From Amyelois transitella (Eukaryota > Arthropoda > Insecta > Lepidoptera > Pyralidae), in contig NC_083534.1 in NCBI RefSeq assembly GCF_032362555.1, positions 524,001-588,000 on the forward strand: a DNA stretch of 64,000 nt, read 5' to 3'. The notes beneath the pieces are model-generated. The model was not told where the DNA came from. It did not search any database and was given only the letters and a program-made list of their open reading frames with translations. How positions within the stretch are numbered: the stretch's first letter is position 1; the number at the start of each line of letters is the position of its first letter. Shown in pieces: positions 61,901-64,000 of the stretch. A program made the position numbers and the translations under genes.

Positions 61901-63884
61901 ACACGGGAGAAGAATTTTACGATATCATAGTTGAGAAACTGCCTTATTTACCACACAAAATTGAGAGACTAAGGAACAAAAGACAAATTGAGAATGCTAC
62001 CGAGGAGAAAATCGATGATATTCAAGAAGTTAATGATACGGCCGTAGAAACGAAATCAGCTCCTCCAAAAGTGATAGTGTATAGTACAATTAAAGTGTTA
62101 GGTTTGAGAATAGAAGAGGCTGATAAGGAACCGAAATTGGTCGAGGAGATGATACCCAGTGTTTTGGCTAACACGAAGTTCACAATGAGGGTGTTTGGGG
62201 AGGGTCTTACGGATGATACTGTCTTTGCATTCACCCACGTACCTCAGAGATTTGGGTCGCCGTGTAATCGATTGCTCACTGGAGAGTTCAAGGTAAGGGT
62301 AGTGACAGGCGTTCAGTTCTTATTGAAACTATGAAAGAGTGGCCGTGTGGTTCCCGGCACAAATACAAAAAAGAATAGGTCCACTCGCATCTCTTTCCCA
62401 TGGATGTCGTGTCGTGGTTACTAGCCCATCTTCCAAAAAAGAATCCCAATTTTGTAAGTCTATCCCTTAGTCGCCTTTTACGACATCCATGGAAAAGCGA
62501 TAGAGTGGTCCTATTCTTTTTTTGTATCGGTGCCGGGAGCCGCACGGCACATTACATCAACGAATCCAAAAATCTAATTCCACAGGTCAACTATACTGAA
62601 GGCGAATCGGCTGTTCTCATAATGAAAGCCCCGCCGCCATTGGAAGACAGCAAATTCTACTTGTGCGCTAAAAACAAAAGTTCCGACCAAGAATTCGTCC
62701 ACCAAGGCGAAGAAAAATGGAAAGTTCTGTCCACACATAACAAACTCTTACCCCTGTGGGCGTCTCTCATCCTGATCGTCATACTCCTAATGTTAGCCTC
62801 CCTATTCTCCGGACTGAATTTAGGACTAATGGCTTTGGACAGGACCGAATTGAAGATTATAGCAAACACAGGAACGGAGAAGGAGAGGAAGTACGCAAGA
62901 GCTATTATGCCAGTGAGAGCGCATGGCAACTATCTTCTTTGTACTATTTTGTTGAGCAACGTAGCTGTGAACAGCACTTTCACTGTGATCCTGGATGACC
63001 TGACCTCTGGCCTTGTGGCTGTGATAGGTTCCACGCTGGCTATAGTGTTCATAGCTGAGATAACTCCGCAGGCGATATGCGCCCGCCACGGATTGCTGAT
63101 TGGCGCTAAAAGTATATGGATTATGAAGGTACCGTATTTCCTTTTTTATATTATATCTTTCTGATACCCTTGCTCTTGGTAATGTAACTACTTTTTATAT
63201 AAATGTTCCCTGTGGATAGTCTACCGTCCGTGGTACCGTCTACCCCGCAAGGGATATAGACGTGACCATATGTATGTATGTATTATGAAGGTTGGTGACA
63301 CTGATTAAAGTTTTGAAACTTGTATCAAATTTTAAAGTGCCGTGTGGTTCCCGGCACCCAAAAAAAAAGAATGAGACCACTCCGTCTCATTCCTATGGAT
63401 GTCGTAAAAGGCGACTAAGGGATAGGCTTATAAACTTGTGATTATTCTCTTAGGCGATAGGCTAGCAACCTGTCGCTATTTGAATCTCAATTCTATCATT
63501 AAGCCATACAGCTGAACGTGGCCTTTCAGTCTTTTCAATAATCACATCTATATCCCTTGCGGGGTAAACAGAGCCAGCAGTGTTAAAAGACTGACAGGCA
63601 ACGTTCAGCTGTTCTCCCGCTGCCTTTTACGACATCCATGGGAAAGAGATCCTATTCTATGTAGACCTATTATTTATTATATTGGTGCTGGGAATAACAG
63701 GACACCGTACACGGCATGTTACAATAAAGAATAATTAAATTAAATAAAAAATTTAATATCCTTTCAGATCGTGATGGGTATATGTGCGCCATTAGCCTGG
63801 CCGACGAGCAAGCTCCTAGATTATTTCCTAGGAGAAGAGATAGGCACACACTACAACAGGGAGAGGCTGAAGGAGTTGGTCAAG
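37937..63884 (+). CDS. uex: CNNM/Unextended-type Mg2+ transporter, first four exons (continues past window)
   Basis: Membrane protein of the CNNM/ACDP family, linked to Mg2+ efflux. Exons: 37937-38292, 61776-62292, 62586-63128, 63768-63884, all GT-AG with agreeing phases (511 codons so far). Exon 1 has a signal-peptide-like start ([18 protein letters not shown]) and a Cys-containing extracellular segment. Exon 2 is acidic/Lys-rich, then a second extracellular segment ([18 protein letters not shown]). Exon 3 enters the DUF21 domain ([49 protein letters not shown]). Exon 4 continues with [20 protein letters not shown] and [14 protein letters not shown]. The CBS and cNMP-like domains lie outside. 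Joining exon 1 across 23.5 kb rests on phase and on its similarity to the exon 2-3 segment. Confidence 0.85.
38293..39084 (+). other. Start of the 23.5-kb uex intron
   Basis: Donor GTAAGT at 38293. AT-rich sequence with no repeat family or ORF that I can support. Confidence 0.5.
39085..39340 (-). repeat. Family A retroposon
   Basis: ATAATCACGTCTATAACCC to GCCGAGAACCACATGGCAC. A second, decayed A (-) follows at about 39488-39650. Confidence 0.8.
39651..40479. other. Intronic stretch, weak Helitron-like remnant
   Basis: At about 40130-40440, text such as GTGATATTTCAAGAAGATTA..CCATGAAGAGGTAACTAAC resembles 58770-58840, so an old dispersed element. The rest is unassigned. Confidence 0.4.
40480..40672 (-). 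repeat. Family B retroposon, longest copy
   Basis: Includes the usual body plus the 5' segment CTGACCCTTTACCAGGATATCCTTAATTTAAT (in - orientation), which extends the family beyond most copies. Confidence 0.7.
40995..41235 (-). repeat. Family A retroposon
   Basis: TACGTTTTTGTCCCTTGCGG to TGTCAGGAACCACACGTTAC. Confidence 0.75.
41236..42960. other. Intronic stretch with M1 fragment and a palindrome
   Basis: A partial MITE M1 at about 41890-42035 (TTGTGTCGTTGATCTCTGAA, CGCTTTTCCGCCGGCCGGGG). A 28-bp perfect palindrome at 42737-42764. The 70-codon ORF ending there (42556-42768) has no recognised family. GC-richer text at 41690-41830 is unassigned. Confidence 0.5.
42737..42764. repeat. 28-bp perfect palindrome
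   Basis: GGTTCCGTAGCC-AATT-GGCTACGGAACC. Confidence 0.9.
42961..43240. other. GC-rich island of unknown origin plus family A 3' scrap
   Basis: 43010-43130 is strongly GC-rich (GTGCGGCGGCGATCTAGCGG) in AT-rich surroundings; it could be a LINE or SINE fragment. A degraded A 3' end follows at about 43175-43240. Confidence 0.4.
43241..45221. other. Intronic stretch with small repeat fragments
   Basis: A scrap of family A (-) at about 43535-43590; an H2 3' end at about 43912-43963 (GACGAAGTCGCGGGCACAGC); family B (+) at about 44010-44135; a LINE tail (-) at about 44310-44440 (ACTCTTTATTGCACCATAAG). 44450-45220 is AT-rich without recognised features. Confidence 0.5.
45222..45372 (-). repeat. Family B retroposon
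   Basis: TTCATCCACATTCATAACTC..TTGACCTGACCTTTCGCCAG. Confidence 0.7.
45560..45986. other. Family A 3' part and unassigned sequence
   Basis: A (+) at about 45560-45690. The GC-richer stretch 45790-45970 contains a 68-codon - strand ORF without known relatives; I do not call it a gene. Confidence 0.4.
46001..46119 (-). repeat. Family A, 5'-truncated, with 14-bp target duplication
   Basis: Flanked by ATTGTAAAACTAGT at 45987-46000 and 46120-46133; the (CATA)n tail is at the left. Confidence 0.9.
46297..46560 (+). repeat. Family A retroposon
   Basis: CGTGTGATTCCTGGCACCGAT to GTGATTATATGTATGTATGT. Confidence 0.8.
46780..47036 (-). repeat. SINE T2 body
   Basis: AGTCCCGGTCGCATCCTCACC through GCAGGTTTCCTCATGATG; directly followed by family A. 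Confidence 0.75.
47042..47300 (+). repeat. Family A retroposon
   Basis: GCCGTGTGGTTCCCGGCACC to GTGACCATATGTATGTATG; further A copies (+) at about 47454-47700 and a 3' scrap at about 47760-47827. Confidence 0.85.
47979..48226 (+). repeat. SINE T1, full length
   Basis: GCCTCTGTGGCGCAGCGGTA, GGGTTCGAATCCCGG and the T1 tail. tRNA finders may report a pseudo-tRNA here. Confidence 0.85.
48249..48500. repeat. LTR end scrap and Helitron-like H4 piece
   Basis: 48249-48270 is the exact reverse complement of the end of the solo LTR at 32161-32396 (TGTAGCGGGAGCGATGATTC); then H4-like CTGTCTGTCTTTCTGTATG..CTCCGAAAGTACTAAACCG, also seen at about 29527-29580. Confidence 0.55.
48508..48905 (+). repeat. 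Family A copy with a LINE 3' end inserted
   Basis: A head (GGCCGTTTAGTCTCCGGCAC) at about 48508; LINE 3' end (-) with (GAATA)n at about 48538-48678; A resumes AGAATAGAACCACGACTGAT to ACTATATGTATGTATA. Confidence 0.75.
48906..49182. other. AT-rich intronic sequence
   Basis: Nothing recognised. Confidence 0.4.
49183..49405 (+). mobile_element. Helitron-like H1 variant
   Basis: TCCTACTAATATTATAAATGC to GCGGGCGGCCTCTAG, flanked by A and T. Confidence 0.8.
49406..50513. other. Intronic stretch with family A 3' part
   Basis: A (+) at about 49965-50120 (GACGATGGGCTAGCAACC..GTATGTATGTATG). The remainder is AT-rich with no supported feature. Confidence 0.5.
50514..50775 (-). repeat. Family A retroposon, near full length
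   Basis: ACATACTAATGGTCACGTCT to GCCGGGAACCACACGGCACA. Confidence 0.85.
50900..51045 (+). repeat. SINE T2 head (tRNA-like)
   Basis: GAGCGTTAGAGCATCTTTGG..AGATTCGAATCCCACCTCGG: A- and B-box-like elements of T2 in + orientation, truncated by a following family A copy. Confidence 0.6.
51046..51420 (-). repeat. Two family A copies in tandem
   Basis: A full-length copy at about 51046-51318 followed by a short A 3' segment at about 51340-51418 (GGGGTAGACAGAGCCAACAG). Confidence 0.8.
51421..51880 (-). repeat. Helitron-like H3 5' part, then LINE tails
   Basis: 51421-51575 is H3 reversed (GAGTACGGGAACGAACATTG, GTGACACGAAAGTT). 51590-51790 is a LINE 3' UTR (TCCTTCACAGGGATAAGTCC, ending in CAATAAAGAATTTACAAACA), and 51820-51880 another (CCGTTTGGCATTCTCTACCA). 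Confidence 0.6.
52034..52119 (-). repeat. Family B, 5'-truncated, with 13-bp target duplication
   Basis: Flanked by CTGGGAACATTCA at 52021-52033 and 52120-52132; (CATA) tail at left. Confidence 0.9.
52275..52684 (+). repeat. Family A 3' part followed by Helitron-like H2
   Basis: A at about 52275-52410; H2 at about 52413-52684 (TCTATACTAATATTATAAAGC to GCGGGCACAGCTAG). Confidence 0.8.
52750..53062 (-). repeat. T2 scrap and family A retroposon
   Basis: A T2 piece (GGGTGAGTCAGGTTTTCACA) at about 52750-52796; full-length A at about 52798-53060. Confidence 0.8.
53247..53455 (+). mobile_element. Helitron-like H1 variant
   Basis: TCCTACTAATATTACAAATGC to GCGGGCGGCCTTTAG. Confidence 0.8.
53490..53715 (+). 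repeat. Family A retroposon
   Basis: AATAGGACCACTCCATCTCTT to GTGATTATATGTATGTAA; head missing. Confidence 0.8.
53826..54030 (-). repeat. SINE T2 body
   Basis: CTTTAGTCCCGGTTGCATCC through TTCCTCACGATGTTTTCCCT. Confidence 0.7.
54031..54864. other. AT-rich intronic sequence
   Basis: TA-rich stretch at about 54230-54370. The sequence 54590-54830 with TTTGGGTTGCC-like text is unassigned. No gene supported. Confidence 0.4.
54865..55260. repeat. Two LINE-tail copies flanking a family A copy
   Basis: GGCGGACTTAATGCTAATAC occurs at about 54882 and 55166, each followed by GGGTTAAGCAGAGAAC; family A (-) lies between (about 54967-55165). Confidence 0.7.
55261..55847. other. Intronic sequence with short family A scrap
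   Basis: A 3' scrap (-) at about 55410-55456 followed by CCAATTGGAGACAAATACC; the same junction recurs at about 56395-56450. Otherwise nothing. Confidence 0.45.
55848..56115 (+). repeat. Family A retroposon, near full length
   Basis: CCGTGTGGATCCCGGCACCA to GTGACCATATGTATGTGTAT. Confidence 0.85.
56118..56385 (+). mobile_element. Helitron-like H2
   Basis: TCTATACTAATATTATAAAAC to GCGGGCACAGCTAG. Confidence 0.85.
56450..57582. other. Intronic sequence with promoter-like tract
   Basis: A TA-rich low-complexity run at about 56935-57030; a dispersed-repeat-like AAAAGGGGGGTGTTATAAG near 57075. At 57420-57470 there are CACGTG, ATTGG and TGACGTCA just before the relic exon at 57583, possibly its promoter. 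Confidence 0.4.
57583..57726 (+). pseudogene. Degenerate first exon with an inverted duplication
   Basis: An ATG at 57583 is followed by an in-frame TGA after ten codons; beyond it LPKVDAIMV and, in another frame, [20 protein letters not shown] can be read up to a GTAAGT donor at 57727. An 18-bp hairpin (57652-57669 / 57675-57692) sits at the frame change. I loosely recall similar first exons in lepidopteran proteins of unknown function. Confidence 0.35.
57691..57882 (-). pseudogene. N-terminal half of a THAP-like zinc finger, fragment
   Basis: From the ATG at 57882: [16 protein letters not shown] then [16 protein letters not shown], resembling the first half of a THAP domain (first Cys pair and the conserved Trp). 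The second Cys-His pair is missing and no clear donor is visible. It overlaps the + relic exon, and could be a remnant of a THAP-containing transposase or host gene. Confidence 0.4.
57883..59402. other. Intronic sequence, old dispersed elements
   Basis: A Helitron-like terminus at about 58595-58640 (CTTTTACCCGCAGCTTCGCCC), with related text to 58860. CCGCCATATTG near 58008 and GGGTTGCCAGGTCGTAACCC near 58514 are unassigned. The ORF at 59051-59272 has no recognised family. Confidence 0.4.
59403..59640 (+). repeat. Family A retroposon
   Basis: GCCGTGTGGCTCCCGGCACC to TGATTATATGTTTGTACG. Confidence 0.8.
59925..60180 (-). repeat. SINE T2
   Basis: ATAGTCCCGGTTGCATCCTCA to GCCACCGAAG, with a deletion in the tRNA-like head. 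Confidence 0.65.
60213..61705 (+). repeat. Family A copy split by a foldback element
   Basis: Head GCCGTGTGGTTCCCGATACC at 60215-60240; body resumes at about 61466 (AAAGAAATGGACCACTCC) and ends in (ATGT)n at about 61705. Confidence 0.8.
60244..61463. mobile_element. Foldback/MITE-like element with 147-bp perfect inverted arms
   Basis: Left arm 60244-60390 and right arm 60706-60852 are exact reverse complements by eye. The right arm's terminal sequence is partly repeated at 60875-60960. The right outer terminus ATAAAACCGTTT (about 61452-61463) mirrors the left AACGGTTTTAT. No ORF; 60395-60705 is the unique loop. Confidence 0.8.
62340..62553. repeat. Head-fused inverted family A pair in uex intron
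   Basis: A + head (GCCGTGTGGTTCCCGGCAC to about 62408) runs directly into a - strand A copy ending GCCGGGAGCCGCACGGCAC; it fills most of the intron between exons 2 and 3. Confidence 0.8.
63220..63715. repeat. Family A scraps and a second inverted A pair in uex intron 3
   Basis: A 3' end (+) at about 63230-63283; A (+) at about 63337-63538 fused at its truncated 3' side to A (-) at about 63539-63710. Confidence 0.8.
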
Positions 63885-63917
63885 GTATTTATAATGTTTC
63901 CATGATGAATTATGATC

Positions 63918-64000
63918 GTTGTGATGAGTTGGGATGAGTCGTGATGAGCTGTGATGAGTCGTGATGAGTAACGATGAGTTGTGGTGTGTTATGATAGGTC
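63918..64000 (+). repeat. Short tandem repeat GTGATGAGTC
   Basis: A roughly 10-bp unit (GATGAGTYGT) repeated to the window edge inside the next uex intron. Confidence 0.75.

Noticed and set aside
62400..62585. N-terminal part of the 254-aa ORF on +
   Set aside because: This portion is antisense family A sequence in an intron; the real exon begins at 62586 after an acceptor.

Overview
The window looks like a chromosome segment of a moth or butterfly (Lepidoptera). It holds insect-type orthologues of four conserved animal genes with GT-AG introns. Those introns and spacers are packed with short interspersed repeats, several of them Helitron-like elements ending in a GCGGGC..CTAG(T) hairpin terminus that I associate with lepidopteran genomes. 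The order assignment is inference; nothing here fixes a species.

Region 1 (1-10818) is most of a Polinton/Maverick (adintovirus-like) virus-type transposon whose left end lies outside the window. Protein-primed DNA polymerase B and a spliced gene of unknown function run on +. On -, in transcription order, are a packaging ATPase, an unknown 332-aa protein, an unknown 104-aa protein, a chromodomain integrase, a phospholipase-A2-like/pX-like protein, an adenain-like protease, a minor capsid protein, a 32-codon ORF, a major capsid protein and an unknown 168-aa protein. A canonical A_AAA_AAC slippery heptamer sits directly before the phospholipase/pX stop codon, in the right phase to join it to the protease by -1 frameshifting.

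Region 2 (11643-21495, +) is the 3' part of tankyrase: SAM domain and PARP catalytic domain in seven exons. Upstream ankyrin exons are not in the window, so the Polinton probably lies in a tankyrase intron. Two introns contain partial duplications of the exon before them plus large minisatellites, and the acceptor of the sixth exon abuts a Helitron-like fragment.

Region 3 (25165-34714) is a head-to-head pair: beta-sarcoglycan (-, four exons) and proteasome subunit alpha-2 (+, seven exons, 234 codons as in human). About 314 bp containing paired inverted CCAAT boxes separates them.

Region 4 (37937 to the right edge, +) is the 5' part of a CNNM/Unextended-type transporter. A signal-peptide exon is followed by a 23.5-kb intron full of repeats, then exons for an extracellular domain and the DUF21 membrane domain; the gene runs out of the window.

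Repeat families named here: A (about 270 bp, (ATGT)n tail) and B (about 160 bp, same tail and similar 3' end), both retroposons with target-site duplications; T1 and T2 (SINEs with tRNA-like heads); H1-H4 (Helitron-like); M1 (475-479-bp MITE flanked by TATA); a 1.4-kb hAT-type element; a gypsy-type solo LTR; LINE 3' ends; and a foldback element with 147-bp perfect arms. Repeat coordinates are accurate to roughly 10 bp unless target duplications are given.
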